A stretch of DNA of 35,325 bases from Flavobacteriales bacterium (lineage in GTDB: Bacteria > Bacteroidota > Bacteroidia > Flavobacteriales_D > Crocinitomicaceae): assembly GCA_947491305.1 (NCBI GenBank), contig CANLIL010000030.1, positions 1 to 35,325 of the forward strand. The letters run 5' to 3'. Below the pieces are notes generated by a model. The model ran no database searches. It saw only the letters and a list, made by a program, of their open reading frames with translations, and was not told the origin of the DNA. A program made the position numbers and the translations under genes. Below are positions 8,715 to 16,948 of this stretch, piece after piece. Within the stretch, counting starts at the first letter, position 1. The number at the start of each line of letters is the position of its first letter.

Positions 8715-9989
8715 TTAAATATAATGTTGTTTTTTTAATTTAAGCAACATTAAAAGTTGACAAATGCTAGAGAAAGTAAGCAAATAACTAATTGGAGCGA
8801 GTAAATCTTTCCAGCCGCCATTTTTCAAAAACAACGTATAATAGCCATCTAAACACCAATGAAGTGGTGAAATTAAGGCAAGAGATTGCATGTAATCTGG
8901 CATCACAAACGTAGGCACCCAAATGCCGCCTATTGCTGCAAAAATAATGATGGATACTGCGCCAAAACCATTGGATTGTTCTTGTGTTTTAGCATATGTC
9001 CCAACACACATCGCATAACTTATAGCTGAAAAAGCAGCTAAAACTGAAAACAGCACTAAGGCTAACATCGAACTATTAATGGTCAAAACAGGTAGCCCAA
9101 TAATTGGAAAAAGAAAACGCCCCATTGCAAAAAGTAAAAGAATTTGGAGTAAGGCTACTATGAAAAAAACAAAGATTTTACTGTAAACAGCAGCAATAAA
9201 TGCAGATGGAATGGTTTGCAAACGAATAAAACTTCCTGCATTTCTTTCTTTCACAATGTTACCTCCAAGCGATATAACCATAAAAAACATAGCGAAAATT
9301 GTCCAAGCAGGAACATTGTGTTGTGTTGAATTAGGCAATACCGCAGTTTTATTTTCTTGAGCAATCGATTCTTTAATCCAACTTTGATGAGAAATTTGCT
9401 TTCGTATTTCAGCTGGTATTTCTTGAAAATCCATCTCTTTAAATAAGCTTTCAAGTACAATTTTATTTTCCAATCCTTTTAAAATAGTAGCCAAACTAGA
9501 AGAAAAAGTAAATCTGATGTTTTCTTGTAAAATAGGATCGTAAACAACTTCTAGGGGTTGATTTCTTTGGGCAGTTACGATTGGTTCTTCTTCAATTGCA
9601 CCAAATGCAGACAACATCGTTTGTGAGAGTAGTGCTGCAGAACCAGACAAATTAGCAGAAAAATTAGTTGGAATATAAATGCCAAATAAATGTTTGTTGG
9701 CTAATGTTACTTTTGAAAAATCAGACTTTTTAGTGGTGTTTTTAATTGTTAACTCAAAATTACCTGATTTTTCAAGCAACGATATCAGTGAATCTCCAGA
9801 ATTTCCAGAATCTTTATTGACAATTAATAAAGAAAATTTATTTTCATTGACAACTTTGAACGCGCTGTCTTGAACAATTGTAATGATTAAAACCAACAGC
9901 ACTGGCATTATAAACAACAAGGCCAAGCCTATCTTATCATTTAATAAAATAAAAAATTCTTTCTTGATGGATGCCAATAGCTGTTTCAT
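8715..9989 (-). CDS. ABC-2 type transporter permease
   Basis: Membrane component of an ABC exporter, 424 residues. Topology fits the ABC2 type-3 family: one N-terminal membrane helix (about residues 20-38), a large non-cytoplasmic domain to about residue 225, then five to six hydrophobic helices including WTIFAMFFMVISLGG and FFIVALLQILLLFAMG. The start at 9989 overlaps the stop of the ATPase gene by one base (TAATG), so the two are coupled. Placement between the BtrH-like acyltransferase and ACP-1 suggests export or membrane positioning of a pigment precursor or finished pigment, but the substrate is not shown by the sequence. Confidence 0.9.
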   Translation of the reverse strand: MKQLLASIKKEFFILLNDKIGLALLFIMPVLLVLIITIVQDSAFKVVNENKFSLLIVNKDSGNSGDSLISLLEKSGNFELTIKNTTKKSDFSKVTLANKHLFGIYIPTNFSANLSGSAALLSQTMLSAFGAIEEEPIVTAQRNQPLEVVYDPILQENIRFTFSSSLATILKGLENKIVLESLFKEMDFQEIPAEIRKQISHQSWIKESIAQENKTAVLPNSTQHNVPAWTIFAMFFMVISLGGNIVKERNAGSFIRLQTIPSAFIAAVYSKIFVFFIVALLQILLLFAMGRFLFPIIGLPVLTINSSMLALVLFSVLAAFSAISYAMCVGTYAKTQEQSNGFGAVSIIIFAAIGGIWVPTFVMPDYMQSLALISPLHWCLDGYYTLFLKNGGWKDLLAPISYLLTFSSICQLLMLLKLKKQHYI

Positions 9990-10747
9990 TAGTCGCGCAG
10001 TTGATTACCAGTTAATGTTAATAATAATTGTTCCAAATCCAGCACGTTATTTTCGATTAATAAATTTTCAAGCGTATCACAAGCGATGATGCTTCCTGTA
10101 TCAATCAAGGCAATACGATTACAAAAATCTTCTGCTTCTTTTAGGTGATGGGACGTATAAACGATCGTTTTACCTTGAGAATTTAATTCATTTAATAAAG
10201 AAAAAATTGCTGTTTTACTTTGTATGTCAACGCCTACCGTTGGTTCATCTAAAAATAGGATTTCCGGATCGTTTAATAAGCCGATTGCTAAATTAATTCT
10301 GCGCTTCATTCCACCTGAGAAGGTTGTTAATTTTGCATTTTTCACATGGCTCAATCCTAATTTTGAAAGCAATGTGTTAATTTTTTCTTTCAGAATGTCA
10401 GATGGTATTTCGCACAAAGCTCCAAAATATGAGAGGTTTTGGTATGCCGTCAATTCTTCGTAAAAAGCAAATTCTTGCGGCACAAAACCAATGTGTTTTC
10501 TAAATGCTTTTGGATTAAAATGTTGGTTATTTAATGTGAACTTAATTGTACCTTTAGATGGTTCAAAAAGGGCACAAAGCAAGGAAATAAAAGTTGTTTT
10601 CCCAGCACCATTTGGACCAAATAATCCTACTTTTTCCCCTTTAAAAACGCAAAAATCAATGTTATTTAGCGAATTAACCTCGGATTTGGGGTATTTTTTT
10701 AACAAATTAGTAATTTCAATTATTACTGATTTGTTTGGAGCTTCCAT
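9989..10747 (-). CDS. ABC transporter ATP-binding protein
   Basis: Nucleotide-binding subunit of 252 residues powering the adjacent permease. Walker A is GPNGAGKT (residues 44-51), the signature is SGGMK (144-148), Walker B is ILFLDE (163-168) and the H-loop His follows in YTSHH. The ATG at 10747 is preferred over an in-frame GTG three bases upstream because it gives a one-base TGATG overlap with the BtrH-like gene. It belongs to the multidrug/antibiotic (CcmA/DrrA-like) ABC-2 type. It sits in the DAR operon, so a lipid-like aromatic substrate is a reasonable inference. Confidence 0.94.
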   Translation of the reverse strand: MEAPNKSVIIEITNLLKKYPKSEVNSLNNIDFCVFKGEKVGLFGPNGAGKTTFISLLCALFEPSKGTIKFTLNNQHFNPKAFRKHIGFVPQEFAFYEELTAYQNLSYFGALCEIPSDILKEKINTLLSKLGLSHVKNAKLTTFSGGMKRRINLAIGLLNDPEILFLDEPTVGVDIQSKTAIFSLLNELNSQGKTIVYTSHHLKEAEDFCNRIALIDTGSIIACDTLENLLIENNVLDLEQLLLTLTGNQLRD

Positions 10748-11763
10748 CACTTAAATTTTATTTTTGACAATTGCGTAAATGCAGCTTTTTCAACCGCGCT
10801 AATTTGATCCAATAAATCAGCACATCGTTCAAAATCTTGTTGCGTTTTGAGCCTTCCTTTAAAAATTCCAGCCATTAAAACCGCACTGTCTCTCCATAAA
10901 TCTCCTGCTTTGGTCAAATGTTCAGAAACTTCTAATAATTCTTTTTCGTCAAGAATGGCTGCTGCTTCCTCTAAAAATGCTGCATAAAGAAAGCGAAAAC
11001 CACCGCCACCAGTGCCAATTTCTTCTTGCATACGAATAATTTGTCCTAAATACAATGCTGCTTGTTTCTCTCCCAGCTGCGAACGCCATTTTCGAATTTT
11101 CTTAGCGGTATGTTGAATTCCAGCAACACCAGCAAAGCTTCCTGGTATATTCAGCATGTCTCTACAATTTCGTTTAATTCCTTTAATGATTGCTTTTTTA
11201 AGCGTTTCATGCGAAATTTGTCCAACATGGATAGGATAATAAACATGGCCTTTTGGAGCAAGTGCACCTTTTGCAAAACGCACTTTAGACAATTCTTCCT
11301 CAGTTAAAGATGTTGTAGTTTCCATCACTGGATCGCTTATTAAATAGGAGTTTTCATTTTTGCCATACACAATTAAATTATGTGCATTAAAATGAAAGCG
11401 GTATTCTTTTGGGAAATAATTAAGGTGAAAAACCCCAACTTGACAGCCTACAGGAATGTTATTGGCAACTTTTTCTTCCAAATAAAGTGCTGCTTTTTCA
11501 GGTGAATTAAATTTCTTTTTTTCAACCTTTATTCCCAAAGCTTTACACGTTCTTTTAAAAATGGCGCCTGGCATTGTTCTGAATGATATTGCAGGTCCAT
11601 TGTTGACTTTCATAAATGGAATCTGAATGTAAAACAATCCTGAGCCAATCCCAAAAGCTAGAGGTTCGGTAATTTTATCAAAACCATGATGTTTCAATAA
11701 GCTAACTGTTACACCATTTTCACAATGTGCAGTTTGATGGTGGTTAAATTGCTTCGCTTCCAT
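10747..11763 (-). CDS. BtrH N-terminal domain protein (candidate ACP-dependent acyltransferase)
   Basis: Protein of 338 residues resembling BtrH plus a DUF4872 C-terminal region. BtrH in butirosin synthesis moves an acyl group from an ACP to a small acceptor through a cysteine. Here the N-terminal segment AHCENGVTVSLLKHHG has Cys14 in the expected nucleophile position. The middle carries a papain-like His/Asp region (YRFHFNAHNLIVYG, LISDPV). The C-terminal third is helical. It overlaps the upstream small gene by 20 bases and the ABC ATPase by one. In flexirubins the polyene acid is esterified to the dialkylresorcinol, so an ACP-to-phenol acyl transfer is the attractive but unproven role. Confidence 0.8.
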   Translation of the reverse strand: MEAKQFNHHQTAHCENGVTVSLLKHHGFDKITEPLAFGIGSGLFYIQIPFMKVNNGPAISFRTMPGAIFKRTCKALGIKVEKKKFNSPEKAALYLEEKVANNIPVGCQVGVFHLNYFPKEYRFHFNAHNLIVYGKNENSYLISDPVMETTTSLTEEELSKVRFAKGALAPKGHVYYPIHVGQISHETLKKAIIKGIKRNCRDMLNIPGSFAGVAGIQHTAKKIRKWRSQLGEKQAALYLGQIIRMQEEIGTGGGGFRFLYAAFLEEAAAILDEKELLEVSEHLTKAGDLWRDSAVLMAGIFKGRLKTQQDFERCADLLDQISAVEKAAFTQLSKIKFK

Positions 11764-12154
11764 TGTAATTCTTCAATTCCGATACAGATAATTCAAACGC
11801 TGTAGCGTATTTTTCTAATTTTTTAGTTGATAATTTTTGGAATACTGTTGGTTTTAAATGGCGTTTAATTTGCCATTTCCAAAATCCTGTATAGCCACTT
11901 AGTACAGTAAAATCCATTAATTTTTCTTCCATAAAAAAAGCGATTGGGCTGCTTATTCCAGCACGAACATTTTGTTGCGCTTCTTTGATACGATCATTAA
12001 TATCGTCCCAAGCATTGTCCAAAGCAACTTTTTTTGCTTCCCAACCAGTACTTAGGTCGGTTTCGTAATTTCCAGCTTCGTTTTTAACATAACAAACCTC
12101 TCTTGTGAAATTATCAAGGGCACTTTTATCTTGAGGTAAATCTTGTTTTTTCAT
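11744..12154 (-). CDS. Uncharacterised small protein between DarB and the BtrH-like gene
   Basis: No family was recognised for this 136-residue protein. It is charged and predicted mainly helical, without a signal peptide or membrane segment, and is rich in aromatic residues near its centre (SGYTGFWKWQIKRHLKP). The start was set at the ATG at 12154 (MKKQDLPQDKS), as the frame upstream opens only with TTG. Seven codon-free bases separate... the coding end overlaps the BtrH-like gene by 20 bases, and the DarB stop is 10 bases upstream. Constant coupling with both suggests it helps the dialkylresorcinol or esterification step, perhaps as a partner protein; that is inference only. Confidence 0.7.
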   Translation of the reverse strand: MKKQDLPQDKSALDNFTREVCYVKNEAGNYETDLSTGWEAKKVALDNAWDDINDRIKEAQQNVRAGISSPIAFFMEEKLMDFTVLSGYTGFWKWQIKRHLKPTVFQKLSTKKLEKYATAFELSVSELKNYNGSEAI

Positions 12155-12164
12155 CAAAAAGGAA

Positions 12165-13313
12165 TTAGCAAACAGTTAATAAACTAAATACATATGAAAA
12201 ACGTGAGCTTTCAGGAACAGCTAGTAAGATTTGATCGCCTACTTTCAGCTTTCCACTGTTCAATAAACCATCTACCATCATATAAATTGATGCTGCTCCC
12301 ACATTTCCTTGGTAAGATAAATTGGTAAACCATTTTTCTTTTGGGATTTCAATATCGTATTCTTTTAGAGCATCGTAGATTTTATCTTCAAAAAAGTGAC
12401 TAGACATATGCGGTAAAAAATAAGCCACTTCATTCACGTCAACTCCTTTTTTTACAATTGTTTCTTTCAATTTTTTAAAGCCCAATTTTACGATGTTTTC
12501 ACCTAATAATTTCACATCTTGCTTGATGCTCAATATCGATTTTTCATAAACTTCAGTAGGAGTATAATCCATGTAACTTTTCAAGGTTCCATCCGAATTT
12601 TTATCAGCGGCCATGTACATACAAGCTTCAGCTTCATTGGCAAAAGAGAATCCTTCAATCCAATCAACGCGAAGAGAAACACCTGTCTCACTTTTCTTGT
12701 TTTCTAATAAAAAAGTAGCTGCGCCATCAGAAAGCATCCATCTTAAAAAATCTTTTTCAAATGCTAAAAATGGATTTTCTTCTAATTCAACTAAGCGTTT
12801 CACCTCTAATTCAAACTGATCAGCTCTTAAAATACGTGACAGACGTTCGGAGCCACTTGAAATTGCTTTGCTTTTTTCGCCTAGTTTAATCGCCATATAC
12901 GCATATTTGAAGGCATGCATTCCTGAACAACAAACGCCTGAAGGAGAAACAACTTCTATCGTGTTAGAATCTGGAAGCCATCCATGTACCATCACTGCGT
13001 GCGAAGGCATCATTTGATCTGGACTTGAAGTCCCACACGATAATAAATCCACTTCTTTTAATTCTTCTGGACGATTTTCAAATAACTTTCTTACTGCCAA
13101 TGCAACCATTTCTGAATTGGTATGTGTCGGAGTTCCATCCGGTTGAATGGCGTAAAATCGATTGAGGATTTTATTGTTTCTTAATACAATTCGTCTAGAT
13201 TTGGAAGTTTGATCATTAATGACGCCTAAAAATGTTTCCATTTCGTCATTTGAAACGGGTTCATTTGGAAAAAAAGAAGCTGTTCTTGTGATGTATACTT
13301 CGTTCAAATTCAT
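12165..13313 (-). CDS. darB: DarB-type ketosynthase III (dialkylresorcinol synthesis)
   Basis: KAS III-fold enzyme of 382 residues. Characterised DarB homologues condense two acyl thioesters into a 2,5-dialkylcyclohexane-1,3-dione, the precursor of dialkylresorcinols. The expected triad is visible: Cys129 in GVCCSGMHA, His302 in FLPHMSSHF and Asn337 in GNVGAAS. Cys128 precedes the nucleophile, giving an unusual double cysteine. The start overlaps the DarA stop by four bases (ATGA), a strong sign of coupling. The DarA neighbour separates this from housekeeping FabH. The acyl partners cannot be read from the sequence. Confidence 0.88.
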   Translation of the reverse strand: MNLNEVYITRTASFFPNEPVSNDEMETFLGVINDQTSKSRRIVLRNNKILNRFYAIQPDGTPTHTNSEMVALAVRKLFENRPEELKEVDLLSCGTSSPDQMMPSHAVMVHGWLPDSNTIEVVSPSGVCCSGMHAFKYAYMAIKLGEKSKAISSGSERLSRILRADQFELEVKRLVELEENPFLAFEKDFLRWMLSDGAATFLLENKKSETGVSLRVDWIEGFSFANEAEACMYMAADKNSDGTLKSYMDYTPTEVYEKSILSIKQDVKLLGENIVKLGFKKLKETIVKKGVDVNEVAYFLPHMSSHFFEDKIYDALKEYDIEIPKEKWFTNLSYQGNVGAASIYMMVDGLLNSGKLKVGDQILLAVPESSRFSYVFSLLTVC

Positions 13314-14212
13314 AATTTTTTTAATTCTGTATTATAAAAATAAGACTTTTTTCTTTTAATGACATTCCTTGTCAATGGCGCAATTAATAATGTGTTAATT
13401 ATTAATAATATTGGCGCAACACAAAACAACGCAAACAGTAAATAAAAACGAAAAGCAATAAGCCAATTCGTTGGGTTGCGTTTCTTAACGATTCCTTTGG
13501 CCCAGATTTTAAATATTTTTTTAGCACGTTCTTCAATAAAAAGGATCGAATCACTGATGACAATGCCTTTTTGTTCGATTAGCGTTTTTTGGAACGTTGA
13601 CAGTTGTTCTGTTGAAAAATGTCTGTACAATAAATCCCCCCAAATAGTGCTATTTTTAATGTCTTGATCGCTAATGCCAGGAAAGGGAAAAATTCCCCAT
13701 TTTTTTGTTTTTTTACCCGTTGACATCCAATGTAAAATTGTTATTGCACTTATTAAATTAGGGTTTTTATCAATTAATGGAACGTTTCCAATCAACTTTC
13801 CGCCTGCATCTTGAATCCTTTTTTTAACACTTTCTTGCGCATTTAACCACATGTTTCTTGCGCCTATAACAGTTACAACAGGTGTGTTTATTATCAATTT
13901 TAGAAACGGTTCATGCTTTAAAAGTGATGTTGTCGGAATGGATGGCGATAAAAACCACGGTTGATATCCCAATACTATTAAATCGTAGGAATCGTATTTG
14001 AATTGAATCGATTCTAAAGCGGTTTCAATCTCTAATACTGATGAAGGCATTTCTTTGTAAAATGAAGCAGAAGTCCAAGGAAACGTATAAGCTTTTGAAG
14101 GCTTAATCTCAACAAAATCAACATCATCCGATTGAAAAGAACGAGAAAAATTATGAAGAATTTCTGTTAATTGTCCAGATTGAGAATAATGAATAACCAA
14201 TATTTTTTTCAT
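13310..14212 (-). CDS. darA: DarA-type dialkylresorcinol-forming enzyme (flavodoxin-like)
   Basis: Protein of 300 residues matching the DarA family, which aromatises the DarB cyclohexanedione to a dialkylresorcinol. The N-terminus ILVIHYSQSGQL has the flavodoxin phosphate-binding loop pattern, so FMN use is likely. A hydrophobic segment (about residues 253-280) near a basic C-terminus predicts a membrane anchor. The start is the ATG at 14212; the longer frame opens only with TTG. It lies 7 bases after the preceding gene and shares an ATGA overlap with darB. The flavodoxin-like fold fits an oxidative aromatisation, but the cofactor is inferred. Confidence 0.85.
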   Translation of the reverse strand: MKKILVIHYSQSGQLTEILHNFSRSFQSDDVDFVEIKPSKAYTFPWTSASFYKEMPSSVLEIETALESIQFKYDSYDLIVLGYQPWFLSPSIPTTSLLKHEPFLKLIINTPVVTVIGARNMWLNAQESVKKRIQDAGGKLIGNVPLIDKNPNLISAITILHWMSTGKKTKKWGIFPFPGISDQDIKNSTIWGDLLYRHFSTEQLSTFQKTLIEQKGIVISDSILFIEERAKKIFKIWAKGIVKKRNPTNWLIAFRFYLLFALFCVAPILLIINTLLIAPLTRNVIKRKKSYFYNTELKKL

Positions 14213-14219
14213 AAACAAC

Positions 14220-14663
14220 TTACAATTTTAAATTATTGGAGGTTTTGCTGTATGCAATTACTGCGTTTTTGATTTCTGATGAAAGGGATAAATAATGTTC
14301 TTTCACAAAAATTCCATCTTCTTTCAAATTGTGATGGTACTTTAATATTTTTGGCGCATTTTCTTGAATCATAATGCGTAGAAAACGATATTCTGCATTT
14401 TTAGGGTTTGTTGCAATTGCAGATTCTAACAGTGTTTTTCCTTCTTTAAAAAACCCTAATTTTTCTTTTGGCGTTTTTTGGGTTTCCGCTTGTTTCATTT
14501 TCAGTGCTCCTGTGTATGCGTCTTTTTCAGCGCCATTCAAGCCTTTTTCAATTTTACTTTGTAAAGCTGTCATAGCAGAAGCTTCTGAACCTGCAATTAT
14601 TTTAAAATATTCTGCTTTAGAAAAAGAAGCGACAAACAACAAAAAACCGAACAACAACTGCAT
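14220..14663 (-). CDS. Secreted helical protein at the head of the DAR operon
   Basis: Unrecognised 147-residue protein. The N-terminus MQLLFGFLLFVASFSKA is a good signal peptide with cleavage after Ala17, placing it in the periplasm. The rest looks like short TPR-type helices (TLLESAIATNPKNAEYRFLRIMIQ). The start at 14663 is preferred to an upstream ATG at 14690 because a -7 box at 14688-14695 would place transcription start between them. It is the first gene of operon A, one to seven bases before darA. A role in holding a periplasmic complex or carrier is possible but not shown. Confidence 0.75.
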   Translation of the reverse strand: MQLLFGFLLFVASFSKAEYFKIIAGSEASAMTALQSKIEKGLNGAEKDAYTGALKMKQAETQKTPKEKLGFFKEGKTLLESAIATNPKNAEYRFLRIMIQENAPKILKYHHNLKEDGIFVKEHYLSLSSEIKNAVIAYSKTSNNLKL

Positions 14664-14687
14664 GTAATAAGCGAGATAAATGAACAA

Positions 14688-14721
14688 CAAAAATACATTA
14701 ATACTTGCTAATTTAGGTCAA
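14688..14721 (-). promoter_or_regulatory. Promoter of operon A (darA-darB operon)
   Basis: On the minus strand TTG (14721-14719) and TATTTTTG (14695-14688) are 23 bases apart, within the 17-23 range reported for flavobacterial TTG/TAnnTTTG promoters. Predicted transcription start is near 14681, leaving a leader of about 18 bases before the ATG at 14663. This is the best promoter match in the window. Confidence 0.55.
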
Positions 14722-14758
14722 ATTTGGTTAAGAAATTTACTTTATTGGGTAGAATCAT

Positions 14759-14766
14759 TATTTTTG
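14759..14766 (+). promoter_or_regulatory. Candidate -7 box of the GT2-DUF2062 gene
   Basis: TATTTTTG matches the -7 consensus and lies 6 bases before the ATG at 14773, so the transcript could be leaderless or nearly so. No -33 TTG stands at the expected distance. Confidence 0.35.
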
Positions 14767-14772
14767 TATACA

Positions 14773-15939
14773 ATGAATTCAACAGAAGCTTTTAAGCGAA
14801 TCAATGCGTGCGTAATTATGCCAACCTATAACAATTCTAAAACACTTGAACGGGTGCTTCTTGGGATATTAAATGAAGTAGAAGGCAAACGAATCATAGT
14901 TGTAAACGATGGCTCAACAGATGCAACAGTGTCAATTTTAGAAAAATACCAGCACTCCATTGAAATACTTCATAACGAAAAAAATCAAGGCAAAGGATTT
15001 TCTCTAAGAAAAGGGTTTAAACGAGCAATTGAATTAGGATTTGACAATGCAATAACGATTGATTCAGATGGGCAACATTTTCCAACTGATTTACCCAAAC
15101 TTTTGAAAATCGCAGAAGAAAACCCATCATGTGTTGTTATGGGTTCACGAAATTTAGAACAAGAAGGAGTGCCTCAAAAAAGTTCATTTGGCAATAAATT
15201 CTCTAATTTTTGGTTTTTAGTGGAAACAGGGATCACGTTGCCCGATACACAAACGGGCTATCGTTTGTACCCTTTAAATCCATTAAAAAAAATGCGGTTA
15301 TTCACATCAAAATTTGAATTAGAGATTGAAGTAATTGTTCGTTTGGCATGGAAAAACATAAAATTCATTCCAGTACCAATCAATGTATTGTACGACCCAG
15401 CTGAACGTGTTTCTCATTTTCGACCAGGGAGAGATTTTTTCAGAATAAGTGTGTTGAATTCTATTTTAGTCACCCTCGCAATCTTGTATTATTTCCCCAA
15501 AAAATTTCTTTCCATTGCAACATTGAAAAAGATAAAAGCTGAAGTGCTAAAAGCCGATGAATCCAATGCCAAAAAAGCAACATCAATTGCTTTTGGAATT
15601 TTTATGGGAATTTTTCCGATTTGGGGATTTCAGTTATTAGTTGGTATTCCTTTAGCCTACTTTTTTCGGTTAAATAAAGTGTTATTCATTGCAGCGGCAA
15701 ACATATCCATTCCTCCAATGATTCCATTTATTCTATATCTAAGTTTGGTGTTTGGGCAATTGTTGTTAACTGGTGAAGTGAATCATTCCGCACTTTTAAA
15801 AACAGATTTTACTACCATAAAAATGAATATGGTTCAATATACAAGTGGTGCGATTATCTTATCAGTAACAGCTTTTTTGTGTTCTTGGATGATCAGTTTT
15901 ATACTTTTTTCTTTGTTTAGAAAAAACCCGAGCATCTAA
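14773..15939 (+). CDS. Family 2 glycosyltransferase fused to DUF2062
   Basis: Membrane-attached transferase of 388 residues. The N-terminal GT-A domain (about residues 10-230) shows CVIMPTYNNSKTLERV, VVNDGSTD and the metal-binding DSDGQH motif (Asp97, Asp99). From about residue 255 a DUF2062 region carries several hydrophobic helices (GIFMGIFPIWGFQLLVG). GT2-DUF2062 proteins recur in aryl polyene/flexirubin clusters, where transfer of a sugar or lipid group to the pigment anchor is suspected. The ATG at 14773 was chosen because the GT domain begins at once; an in-frame ATG at 14680 would run through the divergent promoter. It is convergent with operon B, ending 15 bases from it. Confidence 0.85.
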   Translation: MNSTEAFKRINACVIMPTYNNSKTLERVLLGILNEVEGKRIIVVNDGSTDATVSILEKYQHSIEILHNEKNQGKGFSLRKGFKRAIELGFDNAITIDSDGQHFPTDLPKLLKIAEENPSCVVMGSRNLEQEGVPQKSSFGNKFSNFWFLVETGITLPDTQTGYRLYPLNPLKKMRLFTSKFELEIEVIVRLAWKNIKFIPVPINVLYDPAERVSHFRPGRDFFRISVLNSILVTLAILYYFPKKFLSIATLKKIKAEVLKADESNAKKATSIAFGIFMGIFPIWGFQLLVGIPLAYFFRLNKVLFIAAANISIPPMIPFILYLSLVFGQLLLTGEVNHSALLKTDFTTIKMNMVQYTSGAIILSVTAFLCSWMISFILFSLFRKNPSI

Positions 15940-15943
15940 ATAA

Positions 15944-15968
15944 CTTTTTTATCCTTATAGGTAAAAAG
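15944..15968. terminator. Possible bidirectional terminator between convergent genes
   Basis: CTTTTTTATCC and GGTAAAAAG can pair around a TTATA loop, with T-runs on both strands. It lies between the GT2-DUF2062 stop and the end of operon B and includes the last codons of the dehydratase gene. The stem has bulges and is AT-rich. Confidence 0.35.
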
Positions 15969-16320
15969 CTGTCATTTTCATAAATACTAGTTCTGTTGAA
16001 TGAAGTTGTGCATTTACCTTTAAAAATCCGTCTTCAGTAGTTGAACATTCAATTACAATTGAAATTTCTGGGTGTTCAGTTGGATTCAAAATTGCCAATA
16101 ATTTACATGAAGACATTTTTTTTAACTGCGCTGACCTTCCCAAAAAATCACCAACCATTTCTTTCACCATTTCCATTTCAACCACTCCTGGTGTAACTGG
16201 ATTAGAAGGGAAATGTCCTTCAAAAATTAAATGGTTACTGTTTAATTTCAAGCGGCAGTTTAAACCATTTTCCGTTTTTTCTTGCGCTAAAACCGTATAA
16301 AAATTATTTTTTAATAGCAT
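15955..16320 (-). CDS. FabZ-like 3-hydroxyacyl-ACP dehydratase
   Basis: Single hotdog-fold protein of 121 residues. The FabZ active-site segment is clear: His36 in EGHFPSNPVTPG and Glu50 fourteen residues later, exactly the FabZ spacing. It should remove water from 3-hydroxyacyl-ACP intermediates to give the trans double bonds of the polyene. It is the last gene of operon B, one base after the LolA-like gene. In E. coli aryl polyene synthesis ApeI and ApeP work as a dehydratase complex; this protein may play the ApeI-type catalytic part, with the ApeP-like protein at 22137-22556 as partner. That pairing is inference. Confidence 0.85.
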   Translation of the reverse strand: MLLKNNFYTVLAQEKTENGLNCRLKLNSNHLIFEGHFPSNPVTPGVVEMEMVKEMVGDFLGRSAQLKKMSSCKLLAILNPTEHPEISIVIECSTTEDGFLKVNAQLHSTELVFMKMTAFYL

Positions 16321-16321
16321 C

Positions 16322-16948
16322 TTATAAAGTTGAGAATTTAATATCTAAAATCGCCTTGTTTAGTTGAATGTTTGAAAAAGTATATACCAACTTATCTGTT
16401 TCATTTTCCTTTATTGTTAATTCTTTCAAGGTGCCGTCTTTTTTTGAAAAAACAAGTTGAATGACACTCATGTATTTAGACATTCGTTTATTCTTTGGTG
16501 TTAGATTAATTTTGTAATTGGTTGGGTTTTCATAATAACTCAAGGTGAATTCTTTTGATTCAAAAAAAGCACCAGAGAACATTTTCACCATTAAATCTTG
16601 AATTTTACGAATAACTTTTAATGCGGCAACATTTTTAATTTCTTTCCCATTGTCAAAATACTTAATGGATTGATTGTTAATTAACAATACCGTTTTCTTT
16701 GGAGACACGTGTTCAAAACGAATTTTCCCAGGTTGTTTAAACCACAATTCTCCCGAAGATTTTTGCGCTTCTTTCAACATAGAGGAATACGATGATTCTG
16801 TAAAATCTGCAGAAATCGTACTTGTAGAAGCTTGTTTATCTTTGATGAACTTTTTGCAATATGCACTGTTTTCGCATGATTTATACTCCTGAGCAACAAC
16901 ACTAGAGAAAGAAAATAGAATTGATAATAGGACAACTAACTGTTTCAT
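16322..16948 (-). CDS. LolA-like outer-membrane lipoprotein carrier protein
   Basis: Periplasmic carrier-type protein of 208 residues. The first 19 residues (MKQLVVLLSILFSFSSVVA) form a signal peptide cut before Gln20. The body has the LolA pattern: a segment ISADFTESSYSSML, then SGELWFKQPGKIRFE and repeated beta-strand-rich stretches. LolA ferries lipoproteins across the periplasm; a cluster-borne copy more likely carries the lipid-like pigment or its anchor to the outer membrane. It overlaps the deacetylase gene by four bases and is one base from the dehydratase. The ligand is inferred from context only. Confidence 0.88.
   Translation of the reverse strand: MKQLVVLLSILFSFSSVVAQEYKSCENSAYCKKFIKDKQASTSTISADFTESSYSSMLKEAQKSSGELWFKQPGKIRFEHVSPKKTVLLINNQSIKYFDNGKEIKNVAALKVIRKIQDLMVKMFSGAFFESKEFTLSYYENPTNYKINLTPKNKRMSKYMSVIQLVFSKKDGTLKELTIKENETDKLVYTFSNIQLNKAILDIKFSTL

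Noticed and set aside
9251-9460. Small minus-strand frame inside the ABC permease gene
   Set aside because: It overlaps the well-supported permease in another frame and shows no domain.
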